Origin: Piscinibacter sp. | Lineage (GTDB): Bacteria; Pseudomonadota; Gammaproteobacteria; Burkholderiales; Burkholderiaceae_C | Reading direction: 5' to 3' | Assembly: GCA_016706565.1 (NCBI GenBank) | Contig: JADJJI010000004.1 | Span: 248,001-312,000, forward strand | Length of the DNA: 64,000 bases | Part shown: positions 50,901 through 61,482 of the stretch, piece by piece | Layout: each line of letters opens with the position of its first letter | How positions within the stretch are numbered: position 1 is the first letter of the stretch | Translations under genes and position numbers: made by a program | Notes under the pieces: model-generated | Told to the model about the DNA's origin: nothing | What the model saw: only the letters and a program-made list of their open reading frames with translations | Database searches by the model: none

Positions 50901-52576
50901 GACTTCCGGCCTTTCTTCACCGGCGCGGCCGATGCACCCACAGACAGCATCTCCTGCGCGTGCGCGAGGCTGGTGCTCGACAGGCGCTCGCCGCCGAGCA
51001 TGCGTGCGACCTCGCCGACGCGGGACTCTCCGGTGACCACGCCCACATCGCTGCGCACGCGGCCGCCCTGCATCTGCTTGGCGACCACGAAATGGTGATC
51101 GGCGCAGGCCGCCACCTGAGGCAGGTGGGTGACGGCGAGCACCTGGCGGTCGCGCCCGAGCTGCTTCATCAGCCGGCCCACCGTCTCGGCGACGGCACCG
51201 CCGACGCCGGCGTCCACCTCGTCGAAGATCAGCGTGCCAGCTTCGCCGAGCTGGCTGGTGGTCACGGCGATGGCCAGCGCGATGCGAGAGAGCTCGCCGC
51301 CCGAGGCCACCTTGGCCATCGGCCGCGGCGTGCTGCCGGCGTGGCCGGCGACCAGGAATTCGGCCGATTCGAGCCCGAAGGACTGCGGGGCGTCCTGCGC
51401 CACCAGTGCCACCTCGAAACGGCCGCCGGCCATGCCGAGCTGCTGCATCGCCTGCGTCACCGCGGCGGCGAGCTTCGGCGCCGCGGTACGGCGCTGCTTC
51501 GACACCTTCGCGGCCTGCGTGTCGAAGGCTGCCTGTGCGGTGTCGGCAGCACGCTGCAGGCCTTCGAGGTCGGTGGCGGCGTCGAGGGCCGCCAGTTCGC
51601 CGCGCCACTGCGCCAGCAGGGCCGGCAGCTCCGCCGGCGGGCGGCGGTAGCGGCGCGCCAGGCTCATCCAGGCCGACAGGCGCTCGTCGAGCGATTGCAG
51701 ATGCTGCGGATCGAGATCCTCGCGGTTCAGGTAGCTCGACAGCGTGTGCGCCGCGTCCTGCAGCTGGGCCTGCGCACCTTGCAGTGCCTCGACCACGCCG
51801 GCGAGCGCGCTGTCGAACTCCGCCACGTGCTGCAGCCGGTCGATGGCGATGCCCGCCAGGTGCTCGGCGTTCTCGTCGGCTTCGGAGACGGCGTCGAGCG
51901 CGGCGCGTGCGCCCTCCATCAGGGCCTGTGCGTTCGACAAACGGCGGTGCTCGGCGTCGAGCTCGTCCCATTCGCCATCGCCCGGCGCGAGCTTGTCGAG
52001 CTCGCCAATCTGCCAGGCCAGCCGTTCACGTTCGCGCTCCAGGTCGGCCTGCGCGCCGCGTGCATGCGCCAGGGCTTCCTGCGCCGCGCGCCATTGCTGC
52101 CAGCTCGCTGCCAGCGGCGCCGCGTCGATGCCACCGTAGGCATCGAGCAGGCCGCGCACCGAGGCCGTTCGCGTCAGGCTCTGCCAGGCGTGCTGGCCGT
52201 GGATGTCGACGAGGTGATCGGCCACCTCGCGCAGTTGCGCCAGCGTCGCGGCGCTGCCGTTGATCCAGGCGCGGCTCTTGCCCTGCGCATCGATCGTGCG
52301 GCGCAGCAGCAGGCTGTCGGCGGCATCGAAGCCGGCTTCGTCGAGCCAGCCGGCAAGGCTGGGCGGGGTGTCGAACTCGGCGCCGATCTCGGAGCGCGCC
52401 GAGCCTTCGCGCAGCACGCCGACATCGCCACGGCTGCCCAGCGCGAGCTGCAGGGCGTCGATCAGGATGGACTTGCCCGCGCCGGTCTCGCCGGTGAGCA
52501 CGCTGAAGCCGCCGTCGAACTCGACCTCGAGTTCGGTGACGATGACGAAATCGCGCAGGGACAGGCGCCTCAACAT
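50897..52576 (-). CDS. recN: DNA repair protein RecN
   Basis: RecN is an SMC-like ATPase for double-strand break repair. The 559-residue protein has Walker [17 protein letters not shown] near residue 35, two coiled-coil arms around a central hinge (about 160-370), the signature [12 protein letters not shown], and Walker [13 protein letters not shown]. Its ATG overlaps the nadK stop as TGATG and its stop overlaps rapZ. Confidence 0.97.
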   Translation of the reverse strand: MLRRLSLRDFVIVTELEVEFDGGFSVLTGETGAGKSILIDALQLALGSRGDVGVLREGSARSEIGAEFDTPPSLAGWLDEAGFDAADSLLLRRTIDAQGKSRAWINGSAATLAQLREVADHLVDIHGQHAWQSLTRTASVRGLLDAYGGIDAAPLAASWQQWRAAQEALAHARGAQADLERERERLAWQIGELDKLAPGDGEWDELDAEHRRLSNAQALMEGARAALDAVSEADENAEHLAGIAIDRLQHVAEFDSALAGVVEALQGAQAQLQDAAHTLSSYLNREDLDPQHLQSLDERLSAWMSLARRYRRPPAELPALLAQWRGELAALDAATDLEGLQRAADTAQAAFDTQAAKVSKQRRTAAPKLAAAVTQAMQQLGMAGGRFEVALVAQDAPQSFGLESAEFLVAGHAGSTPRPMAKVASGGELSRIALAIAVTTSQLGEAGTLIFDEVDAGVGGAVAETVGRLMKQLGRDRQVLAVTHLPQVAACADHHFVVAKQMQGGRVRSDVGVVTGESRVGEVARMLGGERLSSTSLAHAQEMLSVGASAAPVKKGRKS

Positions 52577-53451
52577 CACGCGACTCCGGCGTTCCAGTGC
52601 AGCTTGCGGCGCAGTGTCGCGTAGTAGCTCCAGCCGCGCGGGTGCAGGAAGCGCACCTGGTCGCGCGAGCGGCGCACCGCGATGCGGTCGCCATGCAGCA
52701 GGCTGGCCAGCGCATGCATGTCGAAGGACACGCTGGTGTCGCGCCCGGCGACGATCTCGACCACGATCTCGCCGGTGTCGGGCAGCACGATCGGGCGGTT
52801 GGACAGGTCGTGCGGCGCGATCGGCACCAGCACCCAGCCGGCGATGCCCGGGTGCAGGATCGGCCCGCCGGCCGACAGCGCATAGGCCGTCGAGCCGGTG
52901 GGCGATGCGACGATCAGGCCGTCGGCGCGGAAGTTGGCGACGAACTCGCTGCCGATCTCGACCTTCAGCTCGACCATGCTGCTGGCCGCGCCGCGGCTGA
53001 TCACCACGTCGTTGACGGCAAAGCCCTCGAAGATGCGCTCGCCGTCGCGCCACACGCCGCCGGTGAGCATGGTGCGGCGCTCTTCTTCGTAGTCGCCGGC
53101 GATCATCGGTGCCAGCGCCTGCGCGAACTGGCCGACCGACACATCGGTGATGAAACCCAGGCGGCCCTGGTTGATGCCCACCAGCGGAGTGCCGTGGCGC
53201 GCGAGCTCGCGCGCGATGCCGAGCATGGTGCCGTCGCCGCCGACCACCACCGCCACATCGCAATGGCGGCCGAGTTCGTCGGGCGTGAAGGAGCCGTAGT
53301 CGGTGATGCCGGTGTTCTGCGCGGTCTGCTGCTCCAGCGACACCTCCAGGCCCTGGCGAACCAGGAAATGCGCGATCTCCTCGAGCACCGGGCGGATGCC
53401 GCGCGCCTGGTATTTGCCCACCAGTGCGGCGTGTCGGAAGCGGCTGACCAT
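52576..53451 (-). CDS. nadK: NAD kinase
   Basis: NadK phosphorylates NAD to NADP. The 291-residue product has the GGDGTML motif (about residue 71), [11 protein letters not shown], the catalytic region with [13 protein letters not shown], and [16 protein letters not shown]. First gene of the leftward operon nadK-recN-rapZ-LON, 71 bases from divergent hrcA. Normal length. Confidence 0.97.
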   Translation of the reverse strand: MVSRFRHAALVGKYQARGIRPVLEEIAHFLVRQGLEVSLEQQTAQNTGITDYGSFTPDELGRHCDVAVVVGGDGTMLGIARELARHGTPLVGINQGRLGFITDVSVGQFAQALAPMIAGDYEEERRTMLTGGVWRDGERIFEGFAVNDVVISRGAASSMVELKVEIGSEFVANFRADGLIVASPTGSTAYALSAGGPILHPGIAGWVLVPIAPHDLSNRPIVLPDTGEIVVEIVAGRDTSVSFDMHALASLLHGDRIAVRRSRDQVRFLHPRGWSYYATLRRKLHWNAGVA

Positions 53452-53509
53452 ATGCGCGGAATTACACCACAGGGCCTGGTGCGCAGCAGGGCCGCCGAGG
53501 CGCCGCGCC

Positions 53510-53515
53510 TACAAT
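53510..53515 (+). promoter_or_regulatory. -10 element of hrcA
   Basis: GCCTACAATG places a TACAAT hexamer eight bases before the conserved hrcA ATG at 53523. Transcription would start at about 53522, giving an essentially leaderless message. The -35 region is not recognisable. Confidence 0.4.
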
Positions 53516-53522
53516 GAAAACC

Positions 53523-54536
53523 ATGCTGGACGAACGTGCCAAGACCCTGTTGAAGACGCTGGTGGAACGCTACATCGCGGATGGCCAGCCGGTGGGTTCG
53601 CGCACGCTCTCGCGCGCCAGCGGGCTGGAGCTGTCGCCGGCGACCATCCGCAACGTGATGGCCGACCTCGAGGAACTGGGCCTGATCGCCAGCCCGCACA
53701 CCAGCGCCGGGCGCGTGCCCACCGCGCGCGGCTACCGGCTGTTCGTCGACACCATGCTGACCGCGCAGCCGCTGAGCCTGGACAGCGCCACCAACGAGGC
53801 CACGCTGCCGCCCGACCAGCCGCAGCGCGTGATCGCCAACGCGGCGCAGTTGCTGTCTAGCCTGTCGAGCTTCGTCGGCGTGGTGACGGCACCGCGCAAG
53901 CCCAGCGTGTTCCACCACATCGAGTTCATGCGCCTGTCCGAGAAGCGCGTGCTGGTGATCATCGTCGCGCCCGACGGCGACGTGCAGAACCGCGTGATCT
54001 TCACCGCCCAGGACTACAGCCAGGCGCAGCTGATCGAGGCGAGCAACTACCTGACCGCGACCTATGCCGGCCTGACCATCGAGCAGGTGCGCGAGCGGCT
54101 GAAGACTGAGGTCGATGCGCTGCGCGGCGAGATCGCGGCGCTGATGCAGGCCGCCGTTCAGGCCGGCAGCGAGGCCATCGCCGACAGCCAGGACCAGCTC
54201 GTCATCTCCGGCGAGCGCAACCTGCTGACGGTGCAGGATTTCTCCAGCGACATGGGCTCGCTGCGCAAATTGTTCGACCTGTTCGAGCAGAAGACGCAGC
54301 TGATGCGCCTGCTCGAAGTGAGCAGCCGCGCCGAGGGCGTGCGCATCTACATCGGCGGCGAGAGCATGGTCGTGCCCTACGAAGAACTGTCGGTGGTTTC
54401 GGCGCCGTACGTGGTCGACGGCCAGGTGGTCGGCACGCTGGGCGTCATCGGCCCGACGCGCATGGCCTACGACCGCATGATCCAGATCGTCGACATCACG
54501 TCGCGCCTGGTGAGCAACGCGCTGAGCCAGAAATAG
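53523..54536 (+). CDS. hrcA: Heat-inducible transcription repressor HrcA
   Basis: HrcA represses class I heat-shock genes by binding CIRCE elements. The 337-residue protein has a winged-helix N-terminus ([23 protein letters not shown], then [21 protein letters not shown] and [11 protein letters not shown]). A GAF-like dimerisation domain follows, with [16 protein letters not shown] and VYIGGE-type motif [19 protein letters not shown]. The ATG at 53523 (MLDERAK) matches relatives; one at 53514 adds three residues. No CIRCE repeat is visible upstream, so it may not be autoregulated in the usual way. Confidence 0.95.
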   Translation: MLDERAKTLLKTLVERYIADGQPVGSRTLSRASGLELSPATIRNVMADLEELGLIASPHTSAGRVPTARGYRLFVDTMLTAQPLSLDSATNEATLPPDQPQRVIANAAQLLSSLSSFVGVVTAPRKPSVFHHIEFMRLSEKRVLVIIVAPDGDVQNRVIFTAQDYSQAQLIEASNYLTATYAGLTIEQVRERLKTEVDALRGEIAALMQAAVQAGSEAIADSQDQLVISGERNLLTVQDFSSDMGSLRKLFDLFEQKTQLMRLLEVSSRAEGVRIYIGGESMVVPYEELSVVSAPYVVDGQVVGTLGVIGPTRMAYDRMIQIVDITSRLVSNALSQK

Positions 54537-54545
54537 GCGGCTGCC

Positions 54546-54551
54546 TACAAT
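54546..54551 (+). promoter_or_regulatory. -10 element of the tRNA gene
   Basis: GCCTACAATG supplies TACAAT ten bases before the tRNA. Transcription would start near 54558. The -35 would fall within the last codons of hrcA and is not clear. Confidence 0.45.
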
Positions 54552-54561
54552 GGTCGCCTCC

Positions 54562-54638
54562 GGGCCGTTAGCTCAGCTGGTCAGAGCAGAGGACTCATAA
54601 TCCTTTGGTCGTTGGTTCAAGTCCAACACGGCCTACCA
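54562..54638 (+). tRNA. tRNA with CAU anticodon (Met or Ile2)
   Basis: A complete 77-base cloverleaf including the encoded CCA. Acceptor stem GGGCCGT pairs with ACGGCCT, with G1 opposite U72. The D-stem is GCTC/GAGC, the anticodon stem GAGGA/TCCTT encloses CTCATAA (anticodon CAT), and the T-arm contains GGTTCAAGTCC. The variable/T-arm segment (TTGGTCGTTGGTTCAAGTCCA) is closer to E. coli tRNA-Ile2 (ileX) than to elongator tRNA-Met, so the amino acid is uncertain. If Ile2, the C34 would need lysidine modification by TilS. Confidence 0.95.
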
Positions 54639-54656
54639 AGTATTCATGCGGGTTTG

Positions 54657-54691
54657 CCCCCCGCCCCCCCCCCGCCCGGCCCCCCCCCCCC
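54657..54691. repeat. Poly-C (poly-G) tract
   Basis: Immediately after the tRNA, C runs of 6, 10, 3 and 12 bases are separated by one or two G residues. The opposite strand could form G-quadruplexes. No reading frame crosses it. Such runs are prone to slippage and to sequencing error. Confidence 0.85.
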
Positions 54692-54735
54692 GCCGCCCAC
54701 CGGGCTGCCGGCCGGCCTGGGCGCCGGCCTCGCGC

Positions 54736-55239
54736 TCAGCCCTTGACGGCGGGCACCGGCGTGCCGACCGGCGTGTTCGACGGCGCCACGCCCGGGGCGC
54801 GTGTCACGCGCGTCTTGCCGCCGGTGGTGACGATGATCACCGCGTCACCGGGGTTCAGCGTCTCGTTGCCCTTGCCCTGCACGACCGCGCGGCGCTCGCC
54901 GTTGCGCAGCTGCAGCAGGATCTCGACCGCTTCTTCTCGCGTGCCGGCACGCTCGACCGCATTGCCGACCACGGCGCCGGCGACGGCACCGAGCACGCCG
55001 ACCACCAGGCCTTCGCGGTGGCCGCCGACGGTGGATCCGGCCACGCCGCCCGCCACGGCACCGGCGGTCGCGCCGATGCCGCTCTGGTTGCCGTCCACGG
55101 TGACCGGGCGCACCGACAGCACCGTGGCGTCCTGCACCTGCGACATGCGCTGCGCGTCGCCGCGCTGGATGACGTCGGGGCTCGAAGTGGCACAGGCGGC
55201 CAGCGAGGCCACGGCGATGGCGAGGAGGATCTTCTTCAT
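54736..55239 (-). CDS. Glycine-zipper lipoprotein (SlyB/17-kDa antigen-like)
   Basis: A 167-residue outer-membrane lipoprotein. The signal MKKILLAIAVASLAAC ends in a lipobox. A glycine-zipper segment (about 60-105; GIGATAGAVAGGVAGSTVGG and VVGVLGAVAGAVVGNAVE) predicts two tight helices that can insert in membranes. A C-terminal beta domain with AVEILLQLRNGERRAVVQG follows. ATG at complement 55237-55239. Relatives stabilise the envelope; exact role is unknown. The poly-C tract lies beyond its 3' end. Confidence 0.87.
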   Translation of the reverse strand: MKKILLAIAVASLAACATSSPDVIQRGDAQRMSQVQDATVLSVRPVTVDGNQSGIGATAGAVAGGVAGSTVGGHREGLVVGVLGAVAGAVVGNAVERAGTREEAVEILLQLRNGERRAVVQGKGNETLNPGDAVIIVTTGGKTRVTRAPGVAPSNTPVGTPVPAVKG

Positions 55240-55360
55240 GGGGGACTCCCGGATGGATTGTTCAGCCAACGCTCCTGCGAGCGCCGACGTTGACCGGTGG
55301 ATGTCACTGTACGCCCGCAGTTCCCGGCGCAGATGTAAAGAACCTTGTCAGCGGTGCGGA

Positions 55361-55918
55361 TCAGGCATGCAGGCGGCTGCTGCGCGGCACGCTGGCGAGC
55401 AGGAACTCCATCTGGTCGGCCAGGATGCGCCGGCCGCGCAGGATCATGTCTTCGTGCAGGCTGGGCACGTAGGGCAGGTAGAGCAGGCTCATGCGAGCCT
55501 CTTCGGGCATGCGGTTGCCCTTGCGGCCATTGCAGGGCCGGCAGGCGGTGATGCAGTTCATCCAGCTGTCCAGGCCGCCGCGCGAGGTGGGCACGATGTG
55601 CTCACGCGTCAGTTCGTCCACGTGCAGGTGATGCCCGCAGTAGGCACAGACCTGGCGGTCGCGCGCGAACAGCTTCGGGTTGGACAGCGCCGGCGCCTGT
55701 CGCCAGGCCTTGCTCGGGATGGCGCCGCGCACGGCGATGATGGGGTGCACCTCGATGCGGCTCTGCAGCCCGGTGCGCCGCTGCATGCCGCCGCGCAGCA
55801 CGTAGAACGCGTCGCCCAGGGTCCAGGCCACGCCGTCGCTGGCGTAGAGGATGGCGGCCTCCTTGGCCGAGATCCACGCCTGCGGACGACCGGAAACGTC
55901 GAGTTGCAACACTTCCAT
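55361..55918 (-). CDS. Solitary HNH endonuclease-like protein
   Basis: A 185-residue protein with an HNH nuclease domain at about residues 90-145. CAYCG and CRPCN form two CxxC zinc knuckles; the catalytic stretch is LTREHIVPTSRGG, followed by DSWMNCITACRPCNGRKGNR. The N-terminal 85 residues (MEVLQLDVSGRPQAWISAKEAAILYA, split here by domain) form a separate conserved module. No methylase, phage gene or toxin partner is adjacent. Proteins of this build are widespread single genes in proteobacteria with undefined function. The start ATG is complement 55916-55918. Confidence 0.87.
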   Translation of the reverse strand: MEVLQLDVSGRPQAWISAKEAAILYASDGVAWTLGDAFYVLRGGMQRRTGLQSRIEVHPIIAVRGAIPSKAWRQAPALSNPKLFARDRQVCAYCGHHLHVDELTREHIVPTSRGGLDSWMNCITACRPCNGRKGNRMPEEARMSLLYLPYVPSLHEDMILRGRRILADQMEFLLASVPRSSRLHA

Positions 55919-56073
55919 GATTGTTCGAGCGTACTGCATCCGCGCGGGTTCGCTCAAGGGCGGGCCTTGCCCGTGCTCAACGTGCTTCGTGTGCAGGACT
56001 GCGCGGTCTAGGTGTGAAAGCCTAGAAAAACAGCAGGGGTGTTCGGCGCGCCGCGGCGCTTTTCTGCAAAATA

Positions 56074-56085
56074 GAACGACCGTTC
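56074..56085. promoter_or_regulatory. Palindromic TetR-type operator
   Basis: GAACGACCGTTC is an inverted repeat GAACG-AC-CGTTC located 20 bases before the tetR start. It resembles operators of fatty-acid TetR regulators in betaproteobacteria (FadP-like, from memory). It probably controls the regulator and the downstream beta-oxidation genes. Confidence 0.6.
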
Positions 56086-56104
56086 GATTCTGGGTCCGCA
56101 CCCG

Positions 56105-56788
56105 ATGGCAGACACCTCGACTCCCGCACGCTCGATGCACAAGGGCCAGCAGACACGCGCCACCATCCTGGACGCCGCGTTGACGCTGGCCTCGCACATG
56201 GGCCTGGAGGGGCTGTCGATCGGCGCGCTCGCCGAGGTCACGGGCATGAGCAAATCCGGCGTGTTCGCGCACTTTGGCTCGCGCGACGAACTGCAGATCG
56301 CCGTGGTGCGCGAGTACCACAACAAGTTCGAGGAAGAGGTCTTCTATCCCGCGCTGCGCGAGCCGCGCGGCCTGCCCCGCCTGCGCGCATTGTTCGAACT
56401 GTGGGTCAAGCGCGTCGCGGTCGAGATCGACTCCGGCTGCATCTACATCAGCGGCGCGGTGGAGTTCGACGATCGGCCCGGCCCGGTGCGAGATGCACTG
56501 GTCGACATGGTGCAGACCTGGCAGGACGCGCTCGAGCGCGCCATCGGCATGGCCGTCGAAGAGGGCCACCTGAGGGCCGACACCGACCCGGCGCAGATGC
56601 TGTTCGAGGTCCACGGCCTCATCCTCGCGCTGCACCACGATGCGCGCTTCCTGCGTCACCCGGGTGCTGTCGACCGGGCCCGCGTCGCCTTCCGGCGCGT
56701 GCTCGATCTCTACGCGGCCCAACCGGCCCCCGAAACCAAGCCCGTCGCTCGCAAACGCGCCCCGAGCGCGCGAGCGGCCCGTTCCTGA
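56105..56788 (+). CDS. TetR family transcriptional regulator of a fatty-acid oxidation operon
   Basis: A 227-residue regulator. The helix-turn-helix is in the first 70 residues (TRATILDAALTLASHMGLE, then LSIGALAEVTGMSKSGVFAHFGSRDEL). The ligand domain contains WVKRVAVEIDSGCIYISGAVEFDDRPGP split across helices 6-7. It begins an operon: the acyl-CoA dehydrogenase gene follows by 24 bases. A palindrome upstream suggests autoregulation, with acyl-CoA as the probable inducer (inference from neighbours). Confidence 0.9.
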   Translation: MADTSTPARSMHKGQQTRATILDAALTLASHMGLEGLSIGALAEVTGMSKSGVFAHFGSRDELQIAVVREYHNKFEEEVFYPALREPRGLPRLRALFELWVKRVAVEIDSGCIYISGAVEFDDRPGPVRDALVDMVQTWQDALERAIGMAVEEGHLRADTDPAQMLFEVHGLILALHHDARFLRHPGAVDRARVAFRRVLDLYAAQPAPETKPVARKRAPSARAARS

Positions 56789-56812
56789 ATCCCGTCCCTG
56801 GAGTCTTCCGTC

Positions 56813-58603
<1,791 letters not shown>

Positions 58604-58629
58604 AACCCCACCCCCAGGAGACAAGCAGC

Positions 58630-59067
58630 ATGCTGAAGATCGCGTTGACGATCGCTGCGTTCGCCGTCCACACCGCGGCGCTGGCGCAAGCCACGCCCGT
58701 CGGCCTGTGGAAGACGATCGACGACGAGACGAAGAAGGAGAAGTCGCTGGTGCGCATCAGCGACGGCAACGGCGTGCTCAGCGGCCGGATCGAGAAATTG
58801 CTCGACCCGACCGCCAAGCCCGACGACGTGTGCGACAAGTGCAGCGACGAGCGCAAGGGCAAGCCCATCCTCGGCCTGACCGTCATCCGCAACGCCAAAC
58901 TGGATGGCGACGACAAGTCGGTGTGGACCGGGGGCGAGATCCTCGATCCGAACAACGGCAAGACCTACCGCCTGCGACTGAAGCCGCACGACGGCGGCAA
59001 GACCCTGGAGGTGCGTGGCTACATCGGCCCGTTCTTCCGCAACCAGACCTGGATCCGAGTGGAGTGA
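58630..59067 (+). CDS. DUF2147 periplasmic protein
   Basis: A 145-residue secreted protein with a signal peptide ending at ALA (about residue 18) and a DUF2147 beta-barrel domain. Typical segments are TPVGLWKTIDDETKKEKSLV, GRIEKLLDP, GKPILGLTVI and GGEILDPNNGKTYRL. Two cysteines in CDKCSDERKG may bind metal or form a disulfide. Function unknown; here it sits inside a beta-oxidation operon, 26 bases after the dehydrogenase and 5 before the next gene. Confidence 0.9.
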   Translation: MLKIALTIAAFAVHTAALAQATPVGLWKTIDDETKKEKSLVRISDGNGVLSGRIEKLLDPTAKPDDVCDKCSDERKGKPILGLTVIRNAKLDGDDKSVWTGGEILDPNNGKTYRLRLKPHDGGKTLEVRGYIGPFFRNQTWIRVE

Positions 59068-59072
59068 GCAAC

Positions 59073-61457
59073 ATGAATCGATTCAACGTTCGCAAGGTGG
59101 CCGTGCTCGGCGCCGGTGTCATGGGGGCGCAGATCGCCGCCCATCTGGTCAACGTCAAGGTGCCGGTCGTGCTGTTCGACCTGCCGGCCAAGGAAGGGCC
59201 GAAGAACGGCATCGTCACGAAGGCGATCGAGGGGCTGAAGAAGCTCAAGCCCTCGCCGCTGGGCGTGCCGGAAGACGCCGTGCTGATCGAGGCCGCCAAC
59301 TACGAGGAGCACCTCGACAAGCTCAAGGAGTGCGACCTGATCATCGAGGCCATCGCCGAGCGCATGGACTGGAAGCTCGACCTGTACAAGCGCATCGCCC
59401 CGGCGGTGGCGCCGCACGCGATCGTCGCCTCCAACACCTCGGGCCTGTCGATCACCAAGCTCAGCGAGGCCCTGCCCGAAGAGATCAAGCCGCGCTTCTG
59501 CGGCATCCACTTCTTCAACCCGCCGCGCTACATGTCGCTCGTCGAGCTGATCCCGACGCCGACGACGCGGCCGGAGATCCTCGACCAGCTCGAGAGCTTC
59601 GTCACCAGCGCGGTCGGCAAGGGCGTGGTGCGCGCCAAGGACACGCCGAACTTCATCGCCAACCGCGTCGGCATCGCCGGCATGCTGGCCACCATCAAGG
59701 AAGCCGAGACCTTCGGCCTGAGCTACGACGTCGTCGACGACCTGACCGGCAAGAAGCTCGGCCGCGCCAGCAGCGGCACCTTCCGCACCGCCGACGTGGT
59801 GGGCCTGGACACGATGGCGCACGTCATCAAGACGCTGCAGGACAACCTGGCCGACGATCCCTTCTTCCCCAGCTACGGCACGCCGCCGGTGCTGGCCAAG
59901 CTGATCGAGCAGGGCGCACTCGGCCAGAAGAGCGGCGCGGGTTTCTACAAGAAGGTCGGCAAGGACATCCTGCGCCTCGACCCGGCCAAGGCCGACTACG
60001 TGCCCGCCGGCGGCAAGGCCGACGAGATCGTCAACCGCATGCTGAAGAAGAAGCCGGAAGAGCGGCTGAAGCTGCTGCGTGAATCGACCAACCCGCAGGC
60101 ACAGTTCCTGTGGGCCATCCTGCGCGACAGCTTCCACTACGCCGCCGTGCACCTGGCCGAGATCGCCGAGTGCGCGCGTGACGTCGACTTCGCGATGCGC
60201 TGGGGCTTCGGCACCTCGCAGGGCCCGTTCGAGCTGTGGCAGCAGGCCGGCTGGAAGCAGGTGGCCGAATGGGTGAAGGCCGACATCGACGCCGGCAAGG
60301 CGCTGTGCAAGGCGCCGCTGCCGGCCTGGGTGTTCGACGGCCGCGATGGCGTGCACACGGCCGAAGGCTCGTGGAGCGCGTCGCAGGGCAAGTACATCCC
60401 GCGCAGCAGCCTGGCGGTTTACCAGCGCCAGCACTTCCCGGAGAACGTGGTCGGCTCGGGTGCCGTGGCGCCCTTGTCGGCCGGCACCGAAGTCTTCAAG
60501 AACGAGGAAGTGCGCGTCTGGACGCTCGACGGCGAGGTGCTGATCGCCAGCATCACCGCCAAGCTGCACCTGATCAGCCCGACGGTGGCCGAAGGCCTGC
60601 AGGTCGCGCTCGAGAAGGCCGAGGCCGGCTACAAGGGCCTGGTGATCTGGTCGCCGGACGATGTGTTCTCGGCCGGCGCCAACCTCGAGGCGCTGATGCC
60701 GGTCTTCATGAAGAGCGGCGCCAAGGGCATCGCGCCGGAGCTGAAGAAGTTCCAGGACTTCATGCTGCGCGTGCGCTATGCCCAGGTGCCGGTGGTCAGC
60801 GCCATCCGCGGCATCGCGCTGGGCGGCGGCTGCGAGCTGGCGGTGTATTCCAGCAAGCGGGTCGCGGCGATGGAGTCGTACATGGGCCTGGTCGAGGTTG
60901 GCGTGGGCCTGGTGCCCGGTGCCGGCGGCCTGACCTACATCGCGCGCCGCGCGGCCGAGATGGCCGCCGCGGGCAACGCCAACGCCGACATCTTCAAGTT
61001 CGTCACCGATGGCTTCACCAACGCAGCGATGGCCAAGGTGGGCACCAGCGCGATCGAGTCGCGCAAGCTCGGCTACCTGCTGTGGAGCGACGTGATCGTG
61101 CCGAACAAGGACGAGTTGCTCTACGTGGCCACGCAGCAGGCCAAGGCGATGTTCGACAGCGGCTACCGCGCGCCGGCGAAGACGCTGATCCCGGTGGCCG
61201 GCCGCTCGGCCATCGCCACCATCAAGGGGCAGCTGGCCAACATGCGCGACGGCGGCTTCATCAGCGCGCACGATTTCCACATCAGCGCGCTGATCGCCGA
61301 CGTGGTCTGCGGCGGCGAGGTCGATGCCGGTTCGCTGGTGACCGAGGAATACCTGATGTCGCTCGAGCGCAAGCACTTCTGCGCGCTGCTCGAGAACCCC
61401 AAGTCGCAAGAGCGAATCATGGGCATGCTGCAGACCGGCAAGCCGGTGCGCAACTGA
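59073..61457 (+). CDS. 3-Hydroxyacyl-CoA dehydrogenase / enoyl-CoA hydratase fusion
   Basis: A 794-residue bifunctional beta-oxidation enzyme. Unlike E. coli FadB, the hydroxyacyl-CoA dehydrogenase domain comes first: the NAD loop VAVLGAGVMGAQIAAHL is at residues 8-24. SNTSGLSI, FCGIHFFNPP and DTPNFIANRVG follow, and a second dehydrogenase C-domain reaches about 420. The hydratase domain is C-terminal (about 480-720) with FSAGANLEAL and IRGIALGGGCELAV as the oxyanion loops and EVGVGLVPGAGGL. This order is that of FadN-type proteins. Confidence 0.94.
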   Translation: MNRFNVRKVAVLGAGVMGAQIAAHLVNVKVPVVLFDLPAKEGPKNGIVTKAIEGLKKLKPSPLGVPEDAVLIEAANYEEHLDKLKECDLIIEAIAERMDWKLDLYKRIAPAVAPHAIVASNTSGLSITKLSEALPEEIKPRFCGIHFFNPPRYMSLVELIPTPTTRPEILDQLESFVTSAVGKGVVRAKDTPNFIANRVGIAGMLATIKEAETFGLSYDVVDDLTGKKLGRASSGTFRTADVVGLDTMAHVIKTLQDNLADDPFFPSYGTPPVLAKLIEQGALGQKSGAGFYKKVGKDILRLDPAKADYVPAGGKADEIVNRMLKKKPEERLKLLRESTNPQAQFLWAILRDSFHYAAVHLAEIAECARDVDFAMRWGFGTSQGPFELWQQAGWKQVAEWVKADIDAGKALCKAPLPAWVFDGRDGVHTAEGSWSASQGKYIPRSSLAVYQRQHFPENVVGSGAVAPLSAGTEVFKNEEVRVWTLDGEVLIASITAKLHLISPTVAEGLQVALEKAEAGYKGLVIWSPDDVFSAGANLEALMPVFMKSGAKGIAPELKKFQDFMLRVRYAQVPVVSAIRGIALGGGCELAVYSSKRVAAMESYMGLVEVGVGLVPGAGGLTYIARRAAEMAAAGNANADIFKFVTDGFTNAAMAKVGTSAIESRKLGYLLWSDVIVPNKDELLYVATQQAKAMFDSGYRAPAKTLIPVAGRSAIATIKGQLANMRDGGFISAHDFHISALIADVVCGGEVDAGSLVTEEYLMSLERKHFCALLENPKSQERIMGMLQTGKPVRN

Positions 61458-61482
61458 TCACGGCAACGACAAGGAGAATCCC

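Noticed and set aside
53452-53522. CIRCE element controlling hrcA
   Set aside because: No TTAGCACTC-N9-GAGTGCTAA-like repeat is visible in the 71-base gap.
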